A stretch of 64,000 bases of DNA from Clostridium bowmanii. GTDB lineage: Bacteria > Bacillota > Clostridia > Clostridiales > Clostridiaceae. The translations under genes and the position numbers were made by a program. The DNA lies in the NCBI RefSeq assembly GCF_018861315.1, contig NZ_JAHLDL010000023.1:1-64000 (forward strand). Reading direction: 5' to 3'. A model generated the notes under the pieces. That model was not told the origin of the DNA and did no database searches. It saw only the letters and a list, made by a program, of their open reading frames with translations. Positions 36,188 to 44,795 of this stretch are shown here, piece by piece; position 1 is the stretch's first letter; each line of letters begins with the position of its first letter.

Positions 36188-37045
36188 ATGAGAATAATAT
36201 CTGAAAATAACCTATGTTTAAATAGACCATATATAAATTTAAAAAAACTACCCCTAAAAACTTCATTAAGAGTAGGTGAAATTACTGAAGCTGGTTTTAA
36301 AAGTACCTATATAATAAATCAACATACACAAAACTTATCTACTAATGAGAATTACATTCTACAATCAAGTAATGGAATTGAGAAAATAACACTTGATACA
36401 GAATTATTGAATGAACTCTTATTAGTTGAAGTCAATTATTCATCTGGAAATAGTAATAAATCTAAATTCAAGGTTTACCTTGTTTTATGTAATATAAAAT
36501 ATTCCTTACCATTTAGCTCATTCGAAGATATTTATAAAAATTGTATGGATATCTTAACTAGAGAACTTCATGAAAAAGAAGAATTAACTTACATAAAAGA
36601 TTGTTTTAGAATTTCCGAAAAAGATGAAGCCACAGTAGATATAATGTTGAATTTAGAAAGATTGCAAGAATTTAAAGATAAGGTAAACTACAAAAGAAAT
36701 ATTTATTATTTTGTTATAAATAACATCGCTGCAACCACTTCAAAGTATGACATTAATGCTAAACCTTACGATATACTACTAAGTGATATACTAAAAGTTC
36801 TAAGATATAACAGTTCTACAAGACTTTATACCATACTAGAACCTATTAATGAGACAACTAAAATAAAGTTAAATGAAAATGATATTATTTGTGATCTAAG
36901 TGAAATTAATTTTCCTACTATCAGCATATACACCAATTATGGACTAGGAAAATTATTAGATGTTAAAAATAATGTTATTCCAAATACTAATACATTATCA
37001 TTATTTGCTAATATACTAGACCTAGGACTCGAAGTTTTAAACTAA
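36188..37045 (+). CDS. hypothetical protein, 285 residues
   Basis: It has ATG 36188 with AAGGAG 6 nt upstream; an in-frame start 24 nt earlier lacks a better RBS. It is a soluble protein with no signal peptide or membrane segment and no catalytic motif that I recognise. It is rich in Asn, Leu and Ile, with an alternation of short beta and helical stretches. It stands alone, with terminators on both sides. It may be a lineage-specific gene. Confidence 0.75.
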   Translation: MRIISENNLCLNRPYINLKKLPLKTSLRVGEITEAGFKSTYIINQHTQNLSTNENYILQSSNGIEKITLDTELLNELLLVEVNYSSGNSNKSKFKVYLVLCNIKYSLPFSSFEDIYKNCMDILTRELHEKEELTYIKDCFRISEKDEATVDIMLNLERLQEFKDKVNYKRNIYYFVINNIAATTSKYDINAKPYDILLSDILKVLRYNSSTRLYTILEPINETTKIKLNENDIICDLSEINFPTISIYTNYGLGKLLDVKNNVIPNTNTLSLFANILDLGLEVLN

Positions 37046-37070
37046 AAATGCTATTAAATAATAGTATTCC

Positions 37071-37150
37071 CTGCCACAATATTAACAACTTCAGAAGGAA
37101 ATTTTCCTAATTTAAAATTGGGAGACTTTCCTTCTAAAATATTATTAAAT
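37071..37150. repeat. palindromic repeat, copy 1
   Basis: About 80 bp with inverted ends: ATTAACAACTTCAGAAGGA near the left and CCTTCTAAAATATTATTAA near the right. The same arrangement (AATATTAACGACTTCAGAAGGA ... CCTTCTGAAATGTCGTTAA) occurs at 49543-49660 with a different, longer centre. Both copies are intergenic. Confidence 0.65.
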
Positions 37151-37152
37151 AT

Positions 37153-37184
37153 AAAAAGAGCTAGAAATTATTCTAGCTCTTTTT
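37153..37184 (+). terminator. terminator
   Basis: Perfect 14-bp arms AAAAAGAGCTAGAA and TTCTAGCTCTTTTT with a 4-nt loop, downstream of the 36.2 kb gene. Confidence 0.85.
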
Positions 37185-37242
37185 AGGTTAAATCACAATA
37201 TTTCTGTTGTATAATTTCTGCAACAATATTTTTAATATATCA

Positions 37243-37271
37243 TTGACAAATATATCATCACACGATATATT
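37243..37271 (+). promoter_or_regulatory. padR promoter with overlapping operator-like palindrome
   Basis: TTGACA (37243-37248), 17-nt spacer, TATATT (37266-37271). Between the boxes is an inverted repeat ATATATC (37250-37256) / GATATAT (37264-37270) that overlaps the -10. This is the expected place for PadR autorepression. The -10 is so close to the TTG start that the RBS at 37272 region would be at the very 5' end of the mRNA. Confidence 0.65.
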
Positions 37272-37285
37272 GGAGGTTGATACAT

Positions 37286-37597
37286 TTGTACACTAATACC
37301 CCTTTGACAGAAGCTTTATTTTATATATTATTGGCTACACGTACACCAAATTATGGATATGGCATTATTCAAGATGTAAGCGAAATGACAAGTAGAAGTG
37401 TAGTATTAGGCCCAGGAACATTATATGGAGCTATTAATTCACTGCTTACAAAAGGATGGATTACTCTGTATAGTGAGGATAAGGAATCTAGAAAAAAAAA
37501 GGAATACCTTATCACAAATACAGGGAAAGAAGTATTCCAAAATGAAGTAAAAAGGTTAAATGAACTTATAAAAAATGCAAAAAAGATGGATGATTAG
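37286..37597 (+). CDS. PadR-family transcriptional regulator
   Basis: The 103-residue winged-helix protein has LTEALFYILLATRTPNYGYG at the N-terminus and GPGTLYGAINSLLTKGWI as the recognition region, then a beta wing with SRKKKEYLIT. PadR proteins are usually ligand-responsive repressors. TTG at 37286 with GGAGG 9 nt upstream is chosen over a TTG 9 nt earlier. A DUF2812 gene follows 14 nt later, a common pairing. Confidence 0.92.
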   Translation: MYTNTPLTEALFYILLATRTPNYGYGIIQDVSEMTSRSVVLGPGTLYGAINSLLTKGWITLYSEDKESRKKKEYLITNTGKEVFQNEVKRLNELIKNAKKMDD

Positions 37598-37611
37598 GGG
37601 GATGCGATTAT

Positions 37612-38130
37612 ATGTTAAAATTCAAACTATATTATGACAAGGACGTAGAGGAAGATTGGTTGAAGAAAATGTGTTTAAATGGATGGGCATTCAAAAAATT
37701 TTTCCTTGGATTTTATACTTTTGAAAAATGTGAGCCTGGAGAATACAATTATCAAATAGAGTTGCTTGATAGTTGGAATGGGGAAAAACATGATTATTCA
37801 GCTTTTATGGAGGATACAGAAGTAAAAGTTATATCTCAATGGTGGAGGTGGGTGTATTTACAGAAGATGGCATCGGATGGTCCCTTTGAAATGTATACAG
37901 ATATAGAATCAAAAATCACTCAATACAATAAGATTAAGAATTTTTTCAAAGTAGCTCTGGTTGTAGAATTGATTTGTTTCTTTATGGAGGCTATGGCAAC
38001 AATTAATACTGGTTCCTATATTTTCGCAATATTCACTGTATTACTTGCAGTAATATGTTTGGCAATATTACAAATAGTTTGGAAATGCAAATGGAAAATT
38101 GAACAATATAAACATGAAAAAGATATGTAA
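37612..38130 (+). CDS. DUF2812 membrane protein
   Basis: The 172-residue protein begins MLKFKLYYDKDVEEDWLKKM with a soluble N-terminal domain containing YNYQIELLD, the DUF2812 pattern. It has two C-terminal membrane segments (about 118-138 and 143-163). DUF2812 genes are typically next to PadR regulators; the molecular function is unknown. It forms an operon with padR. Confidence 0.88.
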   Translation: MLKFKLYYDKDVEEDWLKKMCLNGWAFKKFFLGFYTFEKCEPGEYNYQIELLDSWNGEKHDYSAFMEDTEVKVISQWWRWVYLQKMASDGPFEMYTDIESKITQYNKIKNFFKVALVVELICFFMEAMATINTGSYIFAIFTVLLAVICLAILQIVWKCKWKIEQYKHEKDM

Positions 38131-38187
38131 TTATATAAGAAAGAAATAGTAATTGCTTTTCATATTTTATCCCCTATGAAATAAAAG

Positions 38188-38227
38188 AAAGCCTAGAAAA
38201 TATTATAAAAATATCTCCTAGGCTTTT
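38188..38227 (+). terminator. terminator of padR operon
   Basis: Hairpin AAAGCCTAG / CTAGGCTTT with an extended AT-rich inner stem, followed by T. It lies between the convergent padR operon and ABC-F gene. Confidence 0.75.
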
Positions 38228-38313
38228 GTCCATTCATGTACACAATTACTTGTACGTTTTCAATCAGATTTGACCAATCTATTATAAATAATGCTCTTAA
38301 AATTTAGTTATCA

Positions 38314-39870
38314 TTATACTATTTTAGTTGTCCATTCTTCACAGTCCCATACATCTGTTACTACATCCTCATAGAAATCTGGCTCATGGCAAACTATAAG
38401 TATACTTCCTGTATATTCTTTTAATGCCCTCTTGAGCTCTTCTTTAGCATCTACATCTAAATGATTGGTAGGTTCATCTAGAATTAATATATTAGTTTCC
38501 CTATTTAGAAGTTTCGCAAGTCTTACCTTTGCTTGCTCTCCACCACTAAGCACAGTAATTCTACTTTCAATATGCTTTGTAGTAAGTCCACACTTAGCAA
38601 GTGCAGATCTTACCTGGCCTTGGGTGAAGCTAGGGAATTCTTTCCAAAATTCTTCAATACAATTATTGCGGTTGACTCCCTTTATTTCTTGTTCATAATA
38701 TCCAATATATTGATAATCTCCTAAGTTTGTATGACCGGAAACAGCTTTGATATCACCCATAAGGCTTTTTAACAAAGTTGTTTTACCAACACCATTTGCA
38801 CCAGTTAGAGCAATTTTTTGTCCTCTTTCCATATACAAATCTAATGGCTTAGATAAAGGGGTATCATATCCAGTGACTAAATCCACCGTTTTAAATATTA
38901 TCTTCCCCGATGCTCTTGCAGTTTTAAAATTAAATTGTGGTTTTGGTTTATCTTTTGTAACTTCCATTCTATCAATTTTATCTAATTTCTTTTGTCTTGA
39001 TTTTGCCATACCACTAGTAGAAGCTCTTGCTTTATTTTTAGCAACAAATACCTCAAGTCTAGTAATTTCTTTTTGTTGTCTTTCATAATCAGCTTCCATT
39101 TGAAGCCTTTTAGCATCATGGACTCTCAAAAATTCTTCATAAGAACCAATATATCTAGTTAACTTTTTATTTTCCACATGATATATTATATTAACTGCAT
39201 CTTTTAGGAATTCAATATCATGAGATATTAGGATAAATGCACTTTCATAATTTTGAAGATATCTCTTAAGCCACTCCACATGATGTTCATCCAAAAAGTT
39301 AGTAGGCTCATCAAGCAGTAGTACATCTGGAGCTTCTAATAAAAGTTTTGCAAGAAGAACTTTCGTTCTTTGTCCTCCACTTAAATCTGCAACATCATTT
39401 TCAAGACCAACATCTTTAAGTCCAATTCCTGCTGCTACCTCATCTATCTTAGAATCAATAGCATAAAATCCATTATTATCAAGCAAGTCTTGAATTATTC
39501 CCATTCTATCCAATAACTTTTCTAGTTCGTCAGGTGTCGCTTCTCCCATTTTCTCCGTTACATTAAGCATTTCCTCTTCTAAATCAAAAAGATATTTAAA
39601 AGCCTCCCTTAAAATTTCCCTAATGGTTTTTCCTTTTTCAAGAACAGTATGCTGATCCATATATCCAAATCTGACGTTACTTGACCATTCAACGTCACCT
39701 TCATCCGGCATAAGCTTACCTGTGATAATATTCATAAAGGTTGATTTACCTTCTCCGTTAGCTCCTATAAGGGCTATGTGTTCCCCTTTAAGTAATCTAA
39801 AAGATACATCTTCAAATATTGATCTGTCGCCAAATCCATGACTCATATTTTTTACTACTAATCTACTCAT
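38314..39870 (-). CDS. ABC-F family ATPase
   Basis: The 518-residue protein has two ABC domains and no membrane segments. Walker A motifs are GANGEGKST and GANGVGKTT, signatures LSGGQRTK and LSGGEQAK, Walker B VLLLDEPTNFLD and ILILDEPTNHLD. A charged interdomain linker lies at about 235-310. ABC-F proteins act on ribosomes, as translation factors or antibiotic-protection proteins. The short linker and lack of C-terminal extension suggest a housekeeping type, but resistance cannot be excluded. Confidence 0.92.
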   Translation of the reverse strand: MSRLVVKNMSHGFGDRSIFEDVSFRLLKGEHIALIGANGEGKSTFMNIITGKLMPDEGDVEWSSNVRFGYMDQHTVLEKGKTIREILREAFKYLFDLEEEMLNVTEKMGEATPDELEKLLDRMGIIQDLLDNNGFYAIDSKIDEVAAGIGLKDVGLENDVADLSGGQRTKVLLAKLLLEAPDVLLLDEPTNFLDEHHVEWLKRYLQNYESAFILISHDIEFLKDAVNIIYHVENKKLTRYIGSYEEFLRVHDAKRLQMEADYERQQKEITRLEVFVAKNKARASTSGMAKSRQKKLDKIDRMEVTKDKPKPQFNFKTARASGKIIFKTVDLVTGYDTPLSKPLDLYMERGQKIALTGANGVGKTTLLKSLMGDIKAVSGHTNLGDYQYIGYYEQEIKGVNRNNCIEEFWKEFPSFTQGQVRSALAKCGLTTKHIESRITVLSGGEQAKVRLAKLLNRETNILILDEPTNHLDVDAKEELKRALKEYTGSILIVCHEPDFYEDVVTDVWDCEEWTTKIV

Positions 39871-40216
39871 TTGTTTTTTCTCCTTAATATAGTGTAATTC
39901 TATATATTTATTATTTTTTCTATTTTAAAAGTATTTCTACTCATACACTTATTTATATATAATATCTGGACATTATATATATGGATTACCAATCAAAGAA
40001 AATCCGTCCAATTTTTATCTAAATATCCTTAATTCAAGTGTGCATTTAAAAATCGCACATATACAAGTGTAATTTATAAATGAACTTTTGTCAAAAGAAT
40101 TTTATGTATTTCATATTACAAATTAAAGCAGTGTGGTATAATACTATAGATAAATAACTTGATATTTTTTATTAAATATTGTTTTGTAACCCTAAAAAGT
40201 ACAGGAGGGATTTTGA
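39871..40216. other. divergent intergenic region, ABC-F / rRNA methyltransferase
   Basis: About 345 bp of AT-rich sequence separates the divergent ABC-F and methyltransferase genes and should hold promoters for both. A TATAAT-like box (TATAATACT) lies near 40136-40144. I see no small ORF, terminator or antibiotic-type leader for the ABC-F gene. Confidence 0.4.
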
Positions 40217-41392
40217 ATGACTTGTAAATTTTACTTATATAGAGGTAAAGGCAGAAATGCCGAAAATGGTCACCTTTGGATATATGCTAATGAAATTGAA
40301 AATTTTGATGGTGAATATGAAAATGGAGATATAATTGAAGCATATAATTTTAGAGGAGAATTTATTGGAAAAGGTTTCGTAAACGATGCTTCTAAAATTG
40401 CTATAAGAATAATGACCAGAGATATTGACGAAGAAATAAATGAAGAGTTTTTCAAAAAAAGGCTTCGCGCAGCTTGGACATATAGAGAAACAGTTATAGA
40501 CACTTCTAGTTGTAGATTTTTATTTGGAGAAGCAGACTTTATACCGGGAATGATTATAGATAAATATGAAGACTATTACGTTATTCAATCTTTAGCATTA
40601 GGTATAGATAAATATAAAGACATAGTTGTTAAGCTACTAACGGAGGAATATCATGCAAAGGGTGTATATGAAAGAAGTGATGCTAGAGTCCGTGAACTCG
40701 AAGGCATGGAACAAACAAAAGGCTTTTTAACTGAGCCCTTTGATACCAATATACAAATTGTTGAAAACGGAGTTAAATATAATGTTGACATTGAAAATGG
40801 TCAAAAGACTGGATTTTTCCTAGACCAAAAGGAAAACAGAGCTGCCATTCAAAGATTATGCAAGGGCGCTGATGTTTTAGATTGCTTTACGCACACAGGT
40901 TCTTTTGCGCTTAATGCAGGTATAGCTGGGGCTAAAAGTGTACTTGGGGTGGATATTTCCGATTATGCAGTAGAATGCTCTAGAAAAAATGCAGAACTTA
41001 ACGGACTTTCAGATACCGTTAAATTCGAATCCCATAATGCTTTTGATGTATTAAGAGAATGGTCAAGAGATGGAAGGCAATATGACGTTGTAATCCTAGA
41101 TCCACCTGCATTTACAAAGTCACGTTCTACTATAGATGGTGCTACAAGAGGATATAAAGAAATTAATCTACGTGGTATCAAATTGGTTAAGCCAGGCGGA
41201 TATTTTGTAACTTGCTCTTGCTCTCATTTTATGTACCCTGATTTATTTAGAGATACAATAGCTGAAGCGGCATTAGATGCTAAGCGAACACTTAGACAAG
41301 TAGAGTTTAGAACTCAGGCAGCAGATCATCCTATACTATGGAATTCTGATGAATCTTACTACTTAAAATTTTATATATTCCAGGTGGTTTAA
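40217..41392 (+). CDS. class I rRNA methyltransferase, RlmI/YwbD-like
   Basis: The 391-residue protein has an N-terminal PUA-like domain (about 1-75), a central region with GQKTGFFLDQKENR, and a Rossmann methyltransferase domain with SAM motif VLDCFTHTGSFALNAG and catalytic-type VILDPPAF. In E. coli RlmI makes m5C1962 in 23S rRNA. The conserved PCSC-like motif appears here as VTCSCS. RBS AGGAGGG is present. It is followed directly by the large palindrome at 41396. Confidence 0.9.
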   Translation: MTCKFYLYRGKGRNAENGHLWIYANEIENFDGEYENGDIIEAYNFRGEFIGKGFVNDASKIAIRIMTRDIDEEINEEFFKKRLRAAWTYRETVIDTSSCRFLFGEADFIPGMIIDKYEDYYVIQSLALGIDKYKDIVVKLLTEEYHAKGVYERSDARVRELEGMEQTKGFLTEPFDTNIQIVENGVKYNVDIENGQKTGFFLDQKENRAAIQRLCKGADVLDCFTHTGSFALNAGIAGAKSVLGVDISDYAVECSRKNAELNGLSDTVKFESHNAFDVLREWSRDGRQYDVVILDPPAFTKSRSTIDGATRGYKEINLRGIKLVKPGGYFVTCSCSHFMYPDLFRDTIAEAALDAKRTLRQVEFRTQAADHPILWNSDESYYLKFYIFQVV

Positions 41393-41395
41393 AAG

Positions 41396-41586
41396 AAAAA
41401 AGTATATATTACTAAAGAGGCTTTCACGTCGCCTAGTAATTCTAAAATTCATTTTATTTACAGCTTCTAAAAAATGCGAACTCGCTAATGCTCAAACACG
41501 CATTTTTCTTCACGAAGCTATAAATAAAATGAATTAAGAATTGCTAGGACTTGTTCAAATGCCTCTTACGTAATATATACTTTTTT
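41396..41586. repeat. 190-nt palindromic element
   Basis: The whole stretch folds on itself. Pairs are 41396-41412 with 41570-41586 (17 bp), AGAGGC 41416-41421 with 41561-41566, CCTAGTAATTCT 41432-41443 with 41537-41548, a 20-bp region around 41444-41466 with 41514-41535, and AAAAATGCG near 41470 with CGCATTTTT at 41499. It contains no ORF. The terminal arm matches that of the hairpin at 6534-6587. It ends in T6 and may terminate both neighbouring genes. Confidence 0.75.
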
Positions 41587-41604
41587 AGCGAGCTTAAAAC
41601 TTTT

Positions 41605-42309
41605 TTAAAGGATAATACCATTCTTATATTCTGGAACCTTGTCTATAATATCTTTTCTACAGCAGTATTCTAAATCTGCCTCCAGGCCTAACTCTGTAAT
41701 TCTTTTATAGTGACTTGCATACTTTATAAAACTGTGGATATCTTCATTGTTTTTATAAATATAATGAGAAGTAAAAGCAATGTCGGAAAGATCTGCCTCA
41801 ATTTCTTTTAACACACAATCTATTATGTAGCCACTACATAAAAAATCATCTATAGAAAATTCACCATAAGTGCCTGCATTAACTATTACTACATCTTTAT
41901 TTATTTCTAATATCTTCTTTGCTATAGCCTTAGCATTTAACATGGCCCCTAATAGAATGCTACTAGCCCCAGTGCAGCCCTTTATAGCTTTAGTACCATT
42001 GGTAGTAGTCATCACAAGTGTTTTGCCTTCTATGGTGCCTCTGGTGTATTCTAATGGAGAGTTTGAATAGTTAAAACCCTCTATTTTTAGTGCATCTCGC
42101 TCTCCTCCAAGCATAAACTCCTCTTTGCTATTTCTCACAATTTTAGCTGCGTCGTCCACAGTTAAAACAGGGATTACACCGATGCAACCATTATTCATAG
42201 CAGTAATTATTACACTAGTTGCTCTAAGCATATCTATAACTACCACAGTTTTATTTTCTATCTTTTCTTTCTTTATATCTTCAGCAGAAACTATTATATC
42301 TATTTTCAT
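41605..42309 (-). CDS. comB: 2-phosphosulfolactate phosphatase family protein (ComB)
   Basis: The 234-residue protein has [20 protein letters not shown] and [21 protein letters not shown], with [11 protein letters not shown], typical of the ComB family. The founding enzyme removes phosphate from 2-phosphosulfolactate in coenzyme M synthesis; in clostridia the true substrate is unclear because coenzyme M is not expected. ATG 42309 with AAAGGAG upstream is preferred over a start eight codons earlier. Confidence 0.88.
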   Translation of the reverse strand: MKIDIIVSAEDIKKEKIENKTVVVIDMLRATSVIITAMNNGCIGVIPVLTVDDAAKIVRNSKEEFMLGGERDALKIEGFNYSNSPLEYTRGTIEGKTLVMTTTNGTKAIKGCTGASSILLGAMLNAKAIAKKILEINKDVVIVNAGTYGEFSIDDFLCSGYIIDCVLKEIEADLSDIAFTSHYIYKNNEDIHSFIKYASHYKRITELGLEADLEYCCRKDIIDKVPEYKNGIIL

Positions 42310-42352
42310 TTTTTTCTCTCCTTTGTGATTCACCTACAATTATAGAATAACT

Positions 42353-42417
42353 GGGGACGGTTAACAACTTTTTAAGTTAAATTAAATTAACAAAAAATGT
42401 CGGGGACGGTTAACAAC
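42353..42417 (+). repeat. REP-like pair upstream of RAYT gene
   Basis: Two direct copies of GGGGACGGTTAACAAC start at 42353 and 42402. The same motif occurs twice in inverted orientation downstream of the transposase gene (43696-43751). The four units frame the RAYT gene symmetrically. Confidence 0.8.
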
Positions 42418-42505
42418 TAATTAAACTAATACCTTAATAATATGAATATTACCCTACTCATTGGGAATAATATATATAAAAACTAATGACTAGGGGTGAT
42501 TTTTC

Positions 42506-43435
42506 ATGGCGAGAATGGCAAGATTAAAAGCAGCTGATGCTATATATCACATTATGTGTAAAAGTATCAGCGAGGTAGATTTATATAGGGATTCTGAAGA
42601 TAAGGAAAAGTATTTATACCTTGTTAAGAAATACAAAAAGCTCTATAATGTTAAAATTTACGGGTACTGTCTTATGGATAACCATGTACATTTATTGGTT
42701 GATTCTAATGGCTCAGACATATCAAAAGTCATGCATGGAGTAAACTTTTCTTATGCAGCATACTTTAATAAAAAATATAAAAGGGACGGACATCTTTTTA
42801 AAGATAGATTCAAGAGTAAAATAGTAGATAATGACTCATACTTGAAGACAGTATCTTTATATATACATAATAATCCTACAGATATAGGTAAATTTAAGGA
42901 TTGTCCTGAAACCTATGCTTTTTCTAGTTTAGGAATATATATAGGCAAAAGACGAGATTATTTCAACATAATTGATTATAGATTTGTTATGGGCTTTTTC
43001 GGTAATAATCTTGACACTGCAAGAAAAAATTACATTAGCCTTATTTTGGGATGCACCGATGAAAAATTAAAAGAAGAACTTGAATTTAAAGATGAAAAAA
43101 CAGAATATAGACGTGGTAGAAAAATAATTGAACGAAATTTCACATCCGAAGACGTGCTGAAATTTATAGCATCAAAGATGAATATATCAGAGTTTCATTT
43201 TCATACAAGATACAGTAGAAAGCTTGTAGGTGCAAAAGCCCTAACAGTTGTTTTAATGAGGAGTCTCTGCAATTTTAAGTTTAGCGATATATCCAACGCA
43301 CTTGGAAACATTACACAGTCTCGAATTTCTCAATTAACTAGCATCGGTATTGAGTTAATTGAAACTGAGAAACAACATGAAAATATTATGGAGGATTTTA
43401 TTAATTCTATGCTTATTAAGAATGTAATTATATAA
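42506..43435 (+). CDS. REP-associated tyrosine transposase (RAYT, Y1/IS200-like)
   Basis: The 309-residue protein has the Y1 transposase fold: HIMCKSIS near the N-terminus, the metal-binding HUH motif in MDNHVHLLVD and the catalytic Tyr in VSLYIHNNP. The C-terminal third carries a helix-turn-helix (FKFSDISNALGNITQSRISQL). RAYTs process single-stranded REP palindromes. The GGGGACGGTTAACAA repeats on both sides are its likely substrates. It is intact with a GGGGTGAT RBS, so probably active or domesticated. Confidence 0.88.
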   Translation: MARMARLKAADAIYHIMCKSISEVDLYRDSEDKEKYLYLVKKYKKLYNVKIYGYCLMDNHVHLLVDSNGSDISKVMHGVNFSYAAYFNKKYKRDGHLFKDRFKSKIVDNDSYLKTVSLYIHNNPTDIGKFKDCPETYAFSSLGIYIGKRRDYFNIIDYRFVMGFFGNNLDTARKNYISLILGCTDEKLKEELEFKDEKTEYRRGRKIIERNFTSEDVLKFIASKMNISEFHFHTRYSRKLVGAKALTVVLMRSLCNFKFSDISNALGNITQSRISQLTSIGIELIETEKQHENIMEDFINSMLIKNVII

Positions 43436-43695
43436 ATGCTATTAAGCAATTTATGTCAAATAGATAAAATTTATTGATTTAATCTATTTAGCCCATATAT
43501 TTATAAATTTATAATAACAAACAAAAATTTTCATATTTGATAAATAGTTATTTTATTTTTAATTGAGTCGGACAAGCATTTAAAAATTTATTGTTCTATT
43601 AAGTTAAATAATGAAATATCTTATTAATACATAAATTTAGGAATAAAAGGAGTGCGTTTTTATAGAAAATTAAAAATAACCTATATGCTTAACAA

Positions 43696-43751
43696 TTGTT
43701 AACCGTCCCCATTTATTTTGTTGATAAATGAGTTAATTGTTAACCGTCCCC
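43696..43751 (-). repeat. inverted REP-like pair downstream of RAYT gene
   Basis: TTGTTAACCGTCCCC occurs at 43696-43710 and 43737-43751. It is the reverse complement of the upstream pair. The rest of the 43436-43834 spacer is AT-rich, with no further gene and one terminator at 43779. Confidence 0.8.
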
Positions 43752-43778
43752 TTTTATCCCACTTTCTCCCCCCTCGCT

Positions 43779-43820
43779 AAAAAAACTCTGCTTTTACAAT
43801 AAGTAAAATCAGAGTTTTTT
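43779..43820. terminator. bidirectional terminator
   Basis: Arms AAAAAAACTCTGCTTTTAC and GTAAAATCAGAGTTTTTT pair with one mismatch. It lies at the end of the minus-strand PucR/CdaR-like gene. Confidence 0.85.
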
Positions 43821-43834
43821 AATTAATTGTATAA

Positions 43835-44782
43835 TTATTCCTTATTTTCCTTCCATATTAGGAAGGCTATAAGAAATACGGAGGCATCTTTAAAGTCCCT
43901 GATATCAAAGTTTGTTTCTTTCTTAATCTTATCCAATCTATAAATAAGAGTATTCCTATGAACATATAGTTTTCTAGCAGCATCACTTATATTAAGACCA
44001 CAATCTACAAATTGCTCAATAGTTATTACCATTTCACTATCAAGGGCATCGAATTTGTCCTTTAGCATGGATAATAGCTCCTGCTTAATTTTACCGTCTA
44101 CATTATATACAATTTTTTCAAATAACATCTTATTATAACTAAATGTATGGTCTTTTATATCGAATTTTTTCCCAAGTTCCATACATTGCAGTGCATCATT
44201 GTAAGCTTTCTTAAGCCCCTTTATATCATAAGTTCTATCTGCATAACTTACATAACATTTGCAATACAAATCTGATGAGATAGATTCCTTTATACTTTCT
44301 GTGTGGCCCTCTACTTCATCAAAATCACCAATTACAATTATGCTATCGTTATATATTAAACTTACAACTGGCTCATTATCATATATTTGTTTTATTATGT
44401 TAAGAGATTCATAATTACTTCCGTCTACACTTATTAGTAGCACATAACACCCATTCTTAAGAAAAGGCAAATTAAGACTAACATTATCAATAGAAATTTC
44501 TCTATTTTCTAATATATCAATAACTGCTTGTTCTTTAGTTAAAAAATGCTGGGTATATTTGTTTTCTATAATATATTCAAGTAAAGATGTACAATTTTCA
44601 TACTTCTTTTCTAAACTGATTATACCCTTAACTCTCCCTAGCATAATAGTAAAGTTAGTTATATGTGAATTTTCAATATCTAAGTCACTAATGTACAGTG
44701 CAATACCATCTTCTGTAACTACATTAAATGGTATATTTGAAGAATGACTTAAATCCTTCAAGAATTCTGTGAAATTGTACAT
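43835..44782 (-). CDS. PucR/CdaR-type transcriptional regulator
   Basis: The 315-residue protein has a C-terminal PucR helix-turn-helix (about 255-310, NISDAARKLYVHRNTLIYRL) and a variable N-terminal sensor/GGDEF-like region (about 1-230). CdaR/PucR proteins activate catabolic operons. It lies 13 nt downstream of ugpC on the same strand, so the sugar-transport ATPase and this regulator are co-transcribed. Its effector is unknown. Confidence 0.85.
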   Translation of the reverse strand: MYNFTEFLKDLSHSSNIPFNVVTEDGIALYISDLDIENSHITNFTIMLGRVKGIISLEKKYENCTSLLEYIIENKYTQHFLTKEQAVIDILENREISIDNVSLNLPFLKNGCYVLLISVDGSNYESLNIIKQIYDNEPVVSLIYNDSIIVIGDFDEVEGHTESIKESISSDLYCKCYVSYADRTYDIKGLKKAYNDALQCMELGKKFDIKDHTFSYNKMLFEKIVYNVDGKIKQELLSMLKDKFDALDSEMVITIEQFVDCGLNISDAARKLYVHRNTLIYRLDKIKKETNFDIRDFKDASVFLIAFLIWKENKE

Positions 44783-44795
44783 ATTGGATTTCCCC

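Noticed and set aside
39871-40216. Antibiotic-responsive leader for the ABC-F gene
   Set aside because: No small ORF with RBS and no terminator/antiterminator hairpin could be found.
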